Below, piece after piece: positions 19,808 through 29,704 of a stretch of 64,000 bases of DNA. Position 1 is the stretch's first letter; each line of letters starts with the position of its first letter. A program made the position numbers and the translations under genes. The notes below the pieces were generated by a model. It was not told the DNA's origin, ran no database searches, and worked only from the letters and a program-made list of their open reading frames with translations. Origin of the DNA: Pontiellaceae bacterium B1224 (GTDB lineage: Bacteria > Verrucomicrobiota > Kiritimatiellia > Kiritimatiellales > Pontiellaceae); contig JAROBA010000021.1 in NCBI GenBank assembly GCA_029432815.1, positions 28,550 to 92,549 of the forward strand. The letters are read 5' to 3'.

Positions 19808-22800
19808 ATGGAAGCAAATGAAGAAACTATAAATCAGCAATTATGTTTCACTCCATCCAGTGGACGCGGGCCGTCTCTTGGGCGCAGAACCTTTTTGGTG
19901 TCTGCCGGTACGGTGACGGCTGGCCTGGCCGCCGGCCCTGTTCTGGCGGCAGGTTACCGCAAGAAATACGCAGAGCTTGTCAAAGGGCACTCTGGCATCA
20001 GGGGTTACTGGCGCTTTGACGGGAAGCTCACTGATGAATTAGGCAAACAACCCGCTGTTGAGGGGCCTGCGAACCTTGAGTTTGCGAAAGGCGCGGTGGA
20101 GGGGCAGGCTTTACACCTGACGCCGGGACAGCGTGTCGGCGTTCCCGGACTGGATGTCGTTGCGCGCGGCGCTGAAACGTTGGAGTTGTTCTTTAAGTTG
20201 AATGCCCTGCCGGACGAAACATACGATCCGGTGATTGTTTCCTGGGCATCCGAAGAGGTCGAACGCTTTATCCTGGGAGTGAAGCACGATTTATCGGGGC
20301 TGATCTGGAAGCAGGGCTATGCCGCCCATCATGTAACCTCTATCAAGCTTCCGACGGGAAAACCGGTTGAACTGGGGTGTTGGTATCACCTGACCATCAT
20401 GAGTGAACAATATGATCTGCGCATGTATGTGAATGGATATGAATGTGCCCTGACGGGCGGGGCCATGCACATCAGCCGCCGATACAAGGAGAAGGTGGCC
20501 CCAATGACATTCGGCTATGTAGCCAGGGGGAAGGCTCGTGCTGCGAATATCGAAATTGATGAGTTCGCCCATTACGGCGAGGGGCTTTCCCTGGAGGAAG
20601 CTCGGAAACACCTGGTAGCCGGCGGTTGGAGCAAGCAGCTCGAAGCATACGGTCGCGAAGTCGAATCCTATCAAGGCAAATTGAAAAAGGTGCGCGAGAA
20701 GAAGCGGGCGTCTATTATGAACGATCCGGCGTTGGTGGCGCGCGGTGAGAGCACCGTCTATCAGGGAGAAAACCTTTCTGCTATTTCGTTCATGGTGGGC
20801 GGTATCGGTGCCGGTGCGGTTCAGTATAATGGCGAGGCCGAACCGGCGATCTGGCAGATCGCCTGCAACCACGACCAAACAAAAATTACAGACAGCTTCA
20901 TGGCGATCCGGGCGCAGGCCGAAGGGGAAATACCTGTCATACGCGCCCTGCAGACAAAGTCGGTCGGACCCTTTGCGGCGATGAAGAGTCTGAAATTTAT
21001 CGGAGAATACCCCATTGCCAGATATCAGTTTGAAGAGCCGGCGCTTCCGGTAGAGGTGGAACTGGAGCTGTTGAATCCTTTCACGCCGCTGGATCTGAAA
21101 TCCTCGGCCATCCCCTGTATTGTCAGCACCGTAAAGGTCACGAATACATCAACTGCCCGGGTTAAGGTTGATATCCTGGCCGCACAAAAGAATGTGGTCG
21201 GTTACACCTCCGGAGCAACGGGTTCCAAGCCGGCTTACGGACAAAACCGGAACCGCCTGCTGCGCAAGGATGATGCGACGTTGCTGCATATGACCAAAGG
21301 CGGCGAGGGACAGGGGGGCGGAATGGATATGGTGCTGATGACTCAGGCGTCAGGCGCTTCGGGACTGGCCTCGTGGGATTCACAGGAAACACTGCACAGC
21401 ACATTTTATAAAGCCGGGGAACTGAGCGGTTCAGATACAACCGACCTATCAACAGCGGACCAGACTCAGAACGGGGTTCTGTCATCCCCTCTGGAGCTGG
21501 CTCCCGGAGCGTCAAAGTCGGTGACCTATGTCCTGACCTGGCATATGCCCCGGGCCGAGCATGGAGAGAAGGAGACGTGGACGCATAAAGGAAATATGTA
21601 TACCAACTGGTGGCCCAATGCGATGGCGGTAGCGGATGATCTGCGGAATGATCTGGATGATCTTACGGCGCGGACGCATCGTTTTCATGATTCATTCTAT
21701 GCATCGAACTTGCCGCAGTGGTTATTGGACCGGCTGAGTTCACAGCTGGCCACACTCCGGAGTCAGACCTGCTGGTGGGCGGCAGATGGATATTTTGGAG
21801 TGTATGAAGGGGTCGGGGCAAGCCAGGGCTGTTGCGCCGGAAACTGTGCCCATGTCTGGCACTATGCGCAGTCACACGCCCGCCTGTTCCCGGAACTGGG
21901 GCGCAGGATGCGGGAGCAGGATTTCGACAACCAGAAAGACGACGGCCGGCTACCCTTCCGGCATTCGCATCCGAACAGCCGTGCGACCGATGCGCAGTTC
22001 GGCACGATCCTGAATACCTATCGTGAATATCTATGCAGTAACGATGATGTATGGTTGAAGGAGCAGTGGCCGAAACTGGAGCTGGCGATGAAATGGGCCA
22101 TGGAGCAGTGGGATTCAGATCAGGATGGCTATATGGATGGGCGGCAGGATAACACGCTGGATGGCCATATCTATGGATGCTCCTCCTGGCTTGGAACCAT
22201 GTATTTGTCGACGCTCGAGGCGATGGCGCGCATGGCGGAAATTAATGAAAACCCGCAGCTCGCCGCATCGTACCGAAAAATCCGCGCGTCCGGGCAGAAG
22301 CTACAAAACGAGCGTTTGTGGAATGGTGAATACTATATTCAGGAACCGGGCAAACAACGTAGTGGTGACTATTTCGATGGATGCCATATCGATCAGCTGC
22401 TCGGTGAATGGTGGGGAGAACAGGTGGGTGTTGATCGGAATTATCCGGCGGACCGTTCGAAAAAGGCGATGGAGTCCTTGTTTAAATATAATTTCCACGC
22501 GGACTTCCACGGCCAGTCGATGCGACCCCGCCAGTTTGTGGCTGTAGAGGATGGTGGCACCAAAATGATCACGTGGCCAAAGGGACAACGGCCTATTCCC
22601 TGCATGGATTACGGGGATGAGATTATGACCGGTTTTGAGTATGCCGCCGCCGCCACGATGATTCAGAATGGATTGCTTCGTGAGGGACTGACCGTGGTGA
22701 AAGCGAACCACGACCGTTATGACGGCCGAAAGAGGACCGAGAACATTTCGAAGTTGGGGGTCTGGGGCTACACCGGCAATCCCTTCGGCGATGATGAGTG

Positions 22801-23215
22801 CGGAAAGTTTTACGGTCGCGCTTTGAGCATCTGGTCGATGCTGCTGATGTTGCAGGGCTTCGAGTATGACGGTCCGGCAGGCCGCATTGGGTTTGCCCCG
22901 CGCTGGCAGCCCGAAGATCACGCCAGCTTCTTTACCGTTGCCGAAGGCTATGGACTGTTTACACAAGAGCTGAATAAGAAAAAGCTTAACGCTTCTATTG
23001 ATCTACGTGAAGGGCAACTGCGATTGACAGAGGTGCGATTAGCTTTTCCCTCAGGGATGAAACCCGCATCCGTGGACGTGAAGTTGGGCGTTCATGCGGT
23101 GCTGTCACGTTTTGAAATGAAAGGTGGGGCTTTGAGCATCCTATTGAAGACTCCTCAGGTTCTGAAAGCGGATAAACAGCTTAATATTCGGGTGACGCAT
23201 ATAGAAAAAGATTGA
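19808..23215 (+). CDS. GH116-family glycoside hydrolase with N-terminal LamG domain, Tat-exported
   Basis: 1135 residues, about 200 longer than its paralogues. A twin-arginine signal (LGRRTFLVSAG, about residues 25-35) leads into a LamG/concanavalin-like domain (about 60-280, GYWRFDG near its start), then a short charged helix and the GH116 N-domain (FMVGGIGAGAV) and catalytic domain. Candidate catalytic residues are Glu667 in YEGVG and Asp785 in NTLDG. Between YEGV and the following HVW motif this copy has four extra residues and a Cys-rich loop (GCCAGNC) compared with the other two GH116 proteins. Substrate specificity may therefore differ. It ends the 7-23 kb cluster. Confidence 0.85.
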   Translation: MEANEETINQQLCFTPSSGRGPSLGRRTFLVSAGTVTAGLAAGPVLAAGYRKKYAELVKGHSGIRGYWRFDGKLTDELGKQPAVEGPANLEFAKGAVEGQALHLTPGQRVGVPGLDVVARGAETLELFFKLNALPDETYDPVIVSWASEEVERFILGVKHDLSGLIWKQGYAAHHVTSIKLPTGKPVELGCWYHLTIMSEQYDLRMYVNGYECALTGGAMHISRRYKEKVAPMTFGYVARGKARAANIEIDEFAHYGEGLSLEEARKHLVAGGWSKQLEAYGREVESYQGKLKKVREKKRASIMNDPALVARGESTVYQGENLSAISFMVGGIGAGAVQYNGEAEPAIWQIACNHDQTKITDSFMAIRAQAEGEIPVIRALQTKSVGPFAAMKSLKFIGEYPIARYQFEEPALPVEVELELLNPFTPLDLKSSAIPCIVSTVKVTNTSTARVKVDILAAQKNVVGYTSGATGSKPAYGQNRNRLLRKDDATLLHMTKGGEGQGGGMDMVLMTQASGASGLASWDSQETLHSTFYKAGELSGSDTTDLSTADQTQNGVLSSPLELAPGASKSVTYVLTWHMPRAEHGEKETWTHKGNMYTNWWPNAMAVADDLRNDLDDLTARTHRFHDSFYASNLPQWLLDRLSSQLATLRSQTCWWAADGYFGVYEGVGASQGCCAGNCAHVWHYAQSHARLFPELGRRMREQDFDNQKDDGRLPFRHSHPNSRATDAQFGTILNTYREYLCSNDDVWLKEQWPKLELAMKWAMEQWDSDQDGYMDGRQDNTLDGHIYGCSSWLGTMYLSTLEAMARMAEINENPQLAASYRKIRASGQKLQNERLWNGEYYIQEPGKQRSGDYFDGCHIDQLLGEWWGEQVGVDRNYPADRSKKAMESLFKYNFHADFHGQSMRPRQFVAVEDGGTKMITWPKGQRPIPCMDYGDEIMTGFEYAAAATMIQNGLLREGLTVVKANHDRYDGRKRTENISKLGVWGYTGNPFGDDECGKFYGRALSIWSMLLMLQGFEYDGPAGRIGFAPRWQPEDHASFFTVAEGYGLFTQELNKKKLNASIDLREGQLRLTEVRLAFPSGMKPASVDVKLGVHAVLSRFEMKGGALSILLKTPQVLKADKQLNIRVTHIEKD

Positions 23216-23411
23216 AAATGGATCGGTCGTTCTCGATACCGATTGCGAACGCGTCACCAACAGCGTCGGCAAATCGAATGAATACCTGAAATTGGATACC
23301 TACTTCTGGAATTGTAGGGCAGGGGGCGAGACCCCACCATAATTCCGCGATCATGGATCGCACAGCTACACGTTTTCAAGCACCTGTCGCCTCGGAACGC
23401 CATTTTCCCGG
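23216..23411. other. Intergenic stretch with no feature recognised
   Basis: About 195 nt between the GH116 stop and the promoter element at 23412. I see no convincing reading frame, terminator or repeat. Confidence 0.4.
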
Positions 23412-23457
23412 CCTCCTCTATATAGAGGATATGCAGCTTGCTGGATTCGTGTAGAGT
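23412..23457 (+). promoter_or_regulatory. Dyad-controlled promoter of the first PEP-CTERM gene
   Basis: TCCTCTATATAGAGGA (23414-23429) is a perfect 16-bp palindrome. GATATGC starts at 23428 and the -10-like TAGAGT starts 24 nt later, at 23452. The 44-nt core aligns without gaps to 29592-29635. Similarity continues through the leader (GGAAAAGG, then TCATGGG) almost to the start codon. Confidence 0.6.
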
Positions 23458-23520
23458 TATTGTAACTTGGAAAAGGTCTCTGTTAATTCATGGGCCTTAA
23501 CACTCACAAAAAGGGAAAAA

Positions 23521-24318
23521 ATGAAAACGAGCATAAACGCAACATTAATAGGCGCGTTCATCGCAACACTGGCCGCCCCCTTCGTATCGTCTGCTGCGAG
23601 TATTACTTACAATCCAGAGTTCAATCTGGATGAGGCTGCTGTCTCGAATCCATACGCCATTGCTGCTAACACGGTCACTCCAGTTAATTCAGCGATAAGC
23701 GATGGAACAGCATCTACGAGCTATGTGTTTAATGATGCCGCTACCGGTCTATCGTTTAGCTTTGATCTGAACTATAGTGGCACGGTTAATCAGGAGAATG
23801 GCTCACGGCTTCAACTCAACTCTTCGCCTACCGTCTCCCAATCTGTAACGATTGAGTTTGGTGCCATCACAGTGGATACCAGCGGGTATATCCATGGAAC
23901 GATCGGAGGGATCACGGGGCCTGTCAACGCGAGTGCCACGTCTGCTGGATTCAACTATTTTCTGGCTGAAAGCTTTTCAAATAGTGGAAGCGTCGAACCT
24001 TATAATATTCTTACCATCGATGACGGAACTGGCAGCTTAACTTCCTACACGACAGATCCTGCAGCTGCAGGCTCTGCCCCGGCCGGGGCGACTGTCATTG
24101 ACCTCCCTGCAGGAAATCAAGTTATCACGCTTGCTTCCACGACCATAAATGAAATCACTTTCACCGCGACACAGGATATTAATGGTGCCGTGCGTTTGAG
24201 TGATCTTGGCAGTACCATTCAGCTTGATGTGCAAGCGGTTCCGGAACCGGCTACACTGGGTCTGGTGGCCCTGTTCGGTGGCGGAGTTCTGTTTATCCGC
24301 CGCAGATTCATGATGTAA
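23521..24318 (+). CDS. PEP-CTERM sorting domain protein
   Basis: 265 residues: a signal peptide (MKTSINATLIGAF to SSAA), a Thr/Ser/Asn-rich beta-sheet-like body without catalytic motifs, and a C-terminal PEP-CTERM signal (VPEPATLGLVALFGGG, then FIRRRFMM). Proteins with this tail are processed by an exosortase and released or anchored at the surface; no exosortase gene is in the window. ATG 23521 sits behind AGGGA; the upstream in-frame start at 23467 would spoil the signal peptide. It is monocistronic, with a dyad promoter upstream and a strong terminator downstream. The body is not similar to the other PEP-CTERM protein at 29705 apart from the tail. Confidence 0.85.
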   Translation: MKTSINATLIGAFIATLAAPFVSSAASITYNPEFNLDEAAVSNPYAIAANTVTPVNSAISDGTASTSYVFNDAATGLSFSFDLNYSGTVNQENGSRLQLNSSPTVSQSVTIEFGAITVDTSGYIHGTIGGITGPVNASATSAGFNYFLAESFSNSGSVEPYNILTIDDGTGSLTSYTTDPAAAGSAPAGATVIDLPAGNQVITLASTTINEITFTATQDINGAVRLSDLGSTIQLDVQAVPEPATLGLVALFGGGVLFIRRRFMM

Positions 24319-24344
24319 CTGTTTCGACTCTATAAACAGTCCTT

Positions 24345-24373
24345 AAGCCCCGGATCTATGCCGGGGCTTTTTG
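24345..24373 (+). terminator. Rho-independent terminator
   Basis: An 8-9 bp GC-rich stem (AGCCCCGG / CCGGGGCT) around a 7-nt loop, followed by a T run, 26 nt after the PEP-CTERM stop. Confidence 0.9.
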
Positions 24374-24449
24374 TATTTCGGCATGGTCAGGTGGTATTCG
24401 GGTATTGGATGTCTTGAATAGCTATCCCGCTGATCCGTAAATGATTAAC

Positions 24450-24493
24450 TCCTCTATATGTACGATATGAATTCATTGGATCTGTGTTAGCTT
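24450..24493 (+). promoter_or_regulatory. Candidate dyad-type promoter of the CotH/lamin-tail gene
   Basis: The left half TCCTCTATAT is identical to the palindrome at 23414; the right half has diverged (GTACGA). GATATG starts at 24464 and TAGCTT starts 24 nt later, at 24488, the same geometry as the other copies. Confidence 0.45.
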
Positions 24494-24536
24494 ATATAGT
24501 GATTCATCGAGTTTTCAGAGGAGTATCATTACCGTT

Positions 24537-27500
24537 ATGCAATTCAGGAAGAAGAAACTCACATTTGCGCTTTTCATTGGTTTAGCCTTAGTTTCGGGGA
24601 GCATTCAGGCGGCTGATGTCTATATAAGCGAATTTATGGCGAGCAATACCTCGACCTCACTGGATGAATTTTACGAGGCATCGGACTGGATTGAAATCTA
24701 TAACGATTCCTCGCTGTCGATCAATCTGGCGGGCTGGTCGCTCACTGATAATCCAACGCATCTGACCAAGTGGACCTTTCCTTCTGTCACGGTGGGCTCG
24801 AAGGGGTATCTGCTGGTGCGGGCATCCGGACGCGATACCGTTGAGAATGGCGAGTTGCACACCAGTTTTAAACTGGATGGCGATGGCGAATACCTGGCGC
24901 TCGTGCAGCCGGATGGCATCACGGTGCAGCACGACTTTGCGCCGGCCTATCCGGACCAGAAAAAAGATGTTTCCTATGGGTTGGCCTTTACTTCTAATGG
25001 GGATGAGGTGACCCTGTCGGATTCGCAGACAGCATGTAAATATCTGGTACCATCCTCGGACCTTGGGACAGCCTGGCATGAGACCGTTTATGATGACAGT
25101 GCGTGGCAGGACGGCCTGACCCCCATCGGATATGATCGGTCAAGCAATCCGGTCATCGTCACGTATCAGGCAGAAGATAATTCAGCAACTTCAGGATGCA
25201 GCGTTCAGAGTTCATGGAGCGGTTATACGGGAACCGGCTATATGGATATGGGCGGTGTCGGCTCATATTTTGAATGGAATACGATTGATGGCGCTGGCGG
25301 GGGAACGACTACGCTGAACTTCATCTATGCTTCCTCTACCGATCGTCCCTGTACCATCAGCGTCAACGGTACCGATGTCGGTACGGTGGATTTTACCGCC
25401 ACCGGAGGGTTCAGCAGTTGGGAATCCAAAGAGATTTCGGTGCCTTTAAACAGTGGAGCGAATGTTGTCCGGGTTATCGCCGCAACCTCAGCCGGCGGTC
25501 CGAATGTGGATCTGCTGGAGATTGTCGTGTCAACGTCGGGATCGGGGCCCTACGATGACCTGATCAATACCGATGTTGAAGGGGATATGTACGGTATCAG
25601 GGCCTCGATGTATATGCGCATTCCGTTTGTGGTGGATGATCCGGCTGAGCTCAGCGACGTTATGCTCCGTATGAGTTATGAAGATGGGTATTCCGCATAT
25701 CTGAATGGAACGCCGATTGCCAGCGATAACCTGCCGTCCGGCTCGACGCCCACGACGCTGGCCTGGAATGCGGGAGCCCAGACCGCCCGGAATGAATCCG
25801 ACGCGGTGACGATGATGCCGGTATTTACCAGTTCATCGCCGGCGAGCTATCTCGTCCCCGGAACCAATATGCTGGTGATTCACGGCCTGAATAAAGGGAC
25901 GTCCAGTTCAGACTTTCTGATGCAGACGGAGATTACGGCGAGTCTACAGGATGGTTTTCAGGGATACACCGATGCATACTTTGCCATGCCATCCCCGGGG
26001 TACGAAAATTCCGGCGAAGCATTGGGTTTTGTGGCGGATACCACCTTCAGCGTCGACCGTGGTTTTTATTCTAATGCATTTGATGTGATCATTTCCACGG
26101 ATACCGGCGGAGCAACCATTCATTATACCCTCGACGGCTCAACTCCTTCGGAAGTGAACGGGATAGAATATACCGCACCCATTCCAATTGCTGGAACAAC
26201 CGTGCTGCGGGCCATCGCCTTCAAAGCCGGATGGGAGAGCTCAGACGTCGATACGCAGACCTATATTTTCCCGGAAGACGTAGTTCAGCAACCGGAACTG
26301 CCTGCAGGCTGGCCGGCAGTCTGGACGGGCGACTATTCCGATTATGAGATGGATCCGGACATTATTACAAATCCGGTGTATGCCGCAGAGTTCCCGGCTG
26401 TTTTTTTGCGGATTCCAACGATTTCGATTGTAACGGATCAGGACAACCTGTTTGGCAGTTCCGGTATTTATGATAACAGCACCCGGGAAGGTGTTGCATG
26501 GGAGCGCCCGGCTTCAGCGGAGCTGATTCATCCGGACGGATCAAAAGGATTTCAGGTCAATTGCGGGCTGCGAATCCAGGGCGGGGCCAGCCGCATTGCT
26601 TCCCGTTCGGCCAAACATTCTTTCCGCCTGCTGTTCAAGGATATCTATGGGCCGACCAAGCTGAATTATGATCTGTTCAAGGATAGTCCGGTAGACTCTT
26701 TCGATACCATTATTCTTCGGGCCGGATACAACAACAGCTGGATTCACATGAGTGGAAGCCAGCGTAATAAGGCGCAGTATGCGCGCGACCTGTTTGCCCG
26801 CCGTGCCCAGGCCGCGATGGGGCAGCCGGCCTCGCACGGCATGTATGTTCATCTCTATGTAAACGGGCTCTACTGGGGGATCTATAATCCCAGTGAACGC
26901 CCCGAGGCCACGTTTGCTTCCGATCATATGGGGGGCGACAAGGATGAGTGGGATGCAACCAATTCGGGGACAACGCCGTTTACGGATGGCGATGCGGTGG
27001 CCTATGAAACCATGGTGGACATTGCGACCAACGGTCTGTCAAGTTTGGCGGACTATCAGACTTTCATGCAATACTGCGATGTGGAGAACCTGGCAGACTA
27101 TATGATCGTAAATCACTTTATCGGCAACGGCGATTGGGATCATAAAAACTGGTATGGCGCGCGACGTCGAAGAGCTGGGGAGGGGTATAAGTTTTTCTGC
27201 TGGGATTCCGAGCAGTCGCTGACATCGGCAGGGGCGAACACAACCGGCAAACATAATTCAGGTAAACCCACGGATCTCTTTCACAATGCCAGAACCAACG
27301 AGGAATTCCGGCTACTGTTCGCGGACCGGCTGCATAAACACCTGTTCAACGATGGCGCATTAACGCCGGCCAGTACGTCCAATCTCTGGAAGGAAATCAG
27401 TAATGAACTCGATGATGTTGTGGTGGCGGAATCCGCACGGTGGGGCGATTGGCGAACGACCAATGTACCTTACACGGTGAACGATCATTATCTCCCGGAG

Positions 27501-29561
27501 CAGACCAATATTCTGCACACTATTCTGCCCGGCCGAACGGTAGTCGTGCTGGACCAGTATGTGAGTATGGGGCTTTATCCTGATCTGGCCGCTCCGGAAT
27601 TCGGCTCTGTCGTATGCTGTTTCACGAACATGCTTACAGTAGGGCTGAACGGCCCGACCAATATGTACTATACGACGGATGGAACCGATCCGCGTGAATT
27701 CGGCACGGGGGCCATTCACGGTGCGCTGTATCAGCAGGAAATTCTGCTGAGCCATTCGGCTCGGATCATGGCCCGTTGTTATGATGGAATCACTTGGAGT
27801 GCGCTGGCAGAGCGGGAATTCTGTACGGCGGTTCCGGCGTTGGTCATCAGCGAAATCATGCATTCCCCCCGCATTCCGGATGCCGGTGAAATCGGTGTGA
27901 GTGGCGATGCGAACGATTATCAGTTTATCGAGCTATATAATGTAGGGCCGGATCCCGTCGGCTTAAGTGGGCTGATGTTTGTGAACGGAGTCCGGTTTGA
28001 CTTTTCCGATCACGACCTGCTGACATTGCTACCCGGTGAATATGCGCTGGTGGTTAGGGACCGGGCGGCTTTCCTTGCCCGGTATCCGGGGCTGGAGTTG
28101 AAAATTGCCGGGGAGTTTGTCGGGCGGCTTTCGGGGGATGGTGAGCAGATCCAGCTGGATTCGGCCGCCGGTGACAAATGGGAGATCAGCTACGGTGATG
28201 GTCGCGACTGGCCGCTGGCAGCGGACGGGGCAGGGCATTCACTGGTGCTGAATGATTCCGATGCCGGAAACCTGAGCTATGGCGGCCACTGGAGTGCCAG
28301 CGCCATGATGGATGGTTCTCCGGGTGCCGCGGAACCGGTTTTTGATACCTCTCTCTGTTTAAACGAAATCACCGGTCACACGGACCTGAACGATCCGGCT
28401 TATCCGGATTATGATTCCAATGATTGGATCGAACTGTTTAACGCGGGTACATCGACGGTGTCGCTGGCCGGTTATTATCTGAGTGATGATCCCTACGACC
28501 TGCTGAAATGGGCTGTTCCGACGGGCCTGGATCTTGGGCCTGGCGGCTTTATTACGTTCGATGAAATTTCGGGTTTCCATGCCCCGGTCACATCCGGCTT
28601 CGGTATCAACAAAGCCGGGGAGCAGATTCTGCTGACCTATGCGCCGGACGGTGTGGTGCAGCGCGTGGTAGACAGCCATGAGTTCAAGGGGCAGGTGAAT
28701 GGAATCAGTATAGGCCGCTATCCCGACGGAGCTGACTATTGGGTGTCAACCCTTCCTACCCCTGGAACAAATAATGTGATGGATGGTCAGCAGGTTGTGA
28801 TTTCTGAAGTGATGTATCACCCCGTGGAAGATGGGGGAACGAATGAGAATACAAATCTGGAATTCATTGAGCTCTATAATCCTTCAGGATCGGCTGTTCC
28901 ACTCTGGTCCATGGATGGTGTCGATGTGCTTGGAAGCTGGCGGATCAAGGGCGACGTCAGCTACACGTTTCCCAGTAACACAACGCTGACCGTAAATCAA
29001 CGGGTGCTGGTTGTTCCTTTCAACCCCCTCGATACAACGCTTCGGGGTGAATTTATGAGTTATTACGGGATGCCGTATGCTCCCCCCATGTTTGGTCCGT
29101 TTGATGGAAAACTGTCGGACCAGGGGGGGCGGATCACACTTGAAAAACCACAGGCACCGGATGCGTTTGATGAAAACATTTCCTGGGTGATTGTTGATGA
29201 ACTGTTTTTCAGCGAAGCTGAACCCTGGATGCCGGCAGCGGATGGCGTGGGCTATGCGCTGCACCGCGTTTCTAATGATACTTCCGCGGCAGATCCCGGT
29301 TCATGGCAAGACGCGGTTCCCTCTCCGGGCACGGCTTCTGTCTTTCAGCCAGATCTGCTGATCACTTCGTTCTGGACTTCCGGTAATCAGGCGCTGTTTG
29401 ATTTCCAGCTTCTGCCGGATACGGAATATACGCTGGAATATTCAACCAATCTTACGGACAACGTCTGGATGCCGGGAGCTACGCTGGAAAACCAGATCAA
29501 TTACACTGTACCGATTTCATCTGAAACGAATGCCCTGTATTATCGCCTCAAGCGAAAATAA
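24537..29561 (+). CDS. Giant secreted CotH / lamin-tail-domain protein with CBM6/35-like module
   Basis: 1674 residues with a Sec signal (to about IQAAD). Order of modules: lamin-tail domain 1 (about 26-125, ISEFMASNTS), a CBM6/35-like module (about 205-335, YQAEDNSATSGC), a chitobiase C-terminal-type beta module (about 520-585, IHYTLDGSTPS), a CotH domain (about 630-1000, with GGASR, KHSFRLLFK and FFCWDSEQS), a second chitobiase-type module (about 1037, MYYTTDGTDP), then lamin-tail domains 2-4 (about 1100, 1273 and 1420). The C-terminal module ends YYRLKRK. CotH proteins are protein kinases in spores, but in secreted multi-domain proteins of this kind the role is not established. Attachment to cells or polysaccharide is inferred. 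Confidence 0.82.
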   Translation: MQFRKKKLTFALFIGLALVSGSIQAADVYISEFMASNTSTSLDEFYEASDWIEIYNDSSLSINLAGWSLTDNPTHLTKWTFPSVTVGSKGYLLVRASGRDTVENGELHTSFKLDGDGEYLALVQPDGITVQHDFAPAYPDQKKDVSYGLAFTSNGDEVTLSDSQTACKYLVPSSDLGTAWHETVYDDSAWQDGLTPIGYDRSSNPVIVTYQAEDNSATSGCSVQSSWSGYTGTGYMDMGGVGSYFEWNTIDGAGGGTTTLNFIYASSTDRPCTISVNGTDVGTVDFTATGGFSSWESKEISVPLNSGANVVRVIAATSAGGPNVDLLEIVVSTSGSGPYDDLINTDVEGDMYGIRASMYMRIPFVVDDPAELSDVMLRMSYEDGYSAYLNGTPIASDNLPSGSTPTTLAWNAGAQTARNESDAVTMMPVFTSSSPASYLVPGTNMLVIHGLNKGTSSSDFLMQTEITASLQDGFQGYTDAYFAMPSPGYENSGEALGFVADTTFSVDRGFYSNAFDVIISTDTGGATIHYTLDGSTPSEVNGIEYTAPIPIAGTTVLRAIAFKAGWESSDVDTQTYIFPEDVVQQPELPAGWPAVWTGDYSDYEMDPDIITNPVYAAEFPAVFLRIPTISIVTDQDNLFGSSGIYDNSTREGVAWERPASAELIHPDGSKGFQVNCGLRIQGGASRIASRSAKHSFRLLFKDIYGPTKLNYDLFKDSPVDSFDTIILRAGYNNSWIHMSGSQRNKAQYARDLFARRAQAAMGQPASHGMYVHLYVNGLYWGIYNPSERPEATFASDHMGGDKDEWDATNSGTTPFTDGDAVAYETMVDIATNGLSSLADYQTFMQYCDVENLADYMIVNHFIGNGDWDHKNWYGARRRRAGEGYKFFCWDSEQSLTSAGANTTGKHNSGKPTDLFHNARTNEEFRLLFADRLHKHLFNDGALTPASTSNLWKEISNELDDVVVAESARWGDWRTTNVPYTVNDHYLPEQTNILHTILPGRTVVVLDQYVSMGLYPDLAAPEFGSVVCCFTNMLTVGLNGPTNMYYTTDGTDPREFGTGAIHGALYQQEILLSHSARIMARCYDGITWSALAEREFCTAVPALVISEIMHSPRIPDAGEIGVSGDANDYQFIELYNVGPDPVGLSGLMFVNGVRFDFSDHDLLTLLPGEYALVVRDRAAFLARYPGLELKIAGEFVGRLSGDGEQIQLDSAAGDKWEISYGDGRDWPLAADGAGHSLVLNDSDAGNLSYGGHWSASAMMDGSPGAAEPVFDTSLCLNEITGHTDLNDPAYPDYDSNDWIELFNAGTSTVSLAGYYLSDDPYDLLKWAVPTGLDLGPGGFITFDEISGFHAPVTSGFGINKAGEQILLTYAPDGVVQRVVDSHEFKGQVNGISIGRYPDGADYWVSTLPTPGTNNVMDGQQVVISEVMYHPVEDGGTNENTNLEFIELYNPSGSAVPLWSMDGVDVLGSWRIKGDVSYTFPSNTTLTVNQRVLVVPFNPLDTTLRGEFMSYYGMPYAPPMFGPFDGKLSDQGGRITLEKPQAPDAFDENISWVIVDELFFSEAEPWMPAADGVGYALHRVSNDTSAADPGSWQDAVPSPGTASVFQPDLLITSFWTSGNQALFDFQLLPDTEYTLEYSTNLTDNVWMPGATLENQINYTVPISSETNALYYRLKRK

Positions 29562-29591
29562 CCGGGAAGGATTTAGATTAACCCCGAGTTA

Positions 29592-29637
29592 CCTCCTTCA
29601 TACGGAGGATAGGCGGCCTTCAGAATTCGGATAGAAT
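29592..29637 (+). promoter_or_regulatory. Dyad-controlled promoter of the second PEP-CTERM gene
   Basis: The 16-bp imperfect dyad (29594-29609, arms TCCT/AGGA) overlaps GATAGGC at 29608. TAGAAT, a good -10 box, starts 24 nt later, at 29632. It aligns gap-free with 23412-23455. Confidence 0.6.
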
Positions 29638-29704
29638 GGGGTCTTAATAGGAAAAGGCCTTAGTGTCGTCATGGGGCTCAACTCAAAATAAAAGGGACAA
29701 TAAA

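Noticed and set aside
21800..21870. Loss of the GH116 nucleophile in the 19808 protein (CEGTC becomes CAGNC)
   Set aside because: Alignment places the nucleophile at the earlier W/Y-E-G-V glutamate, which is kept; the CEG glutamate also varies in the 30593 copy.
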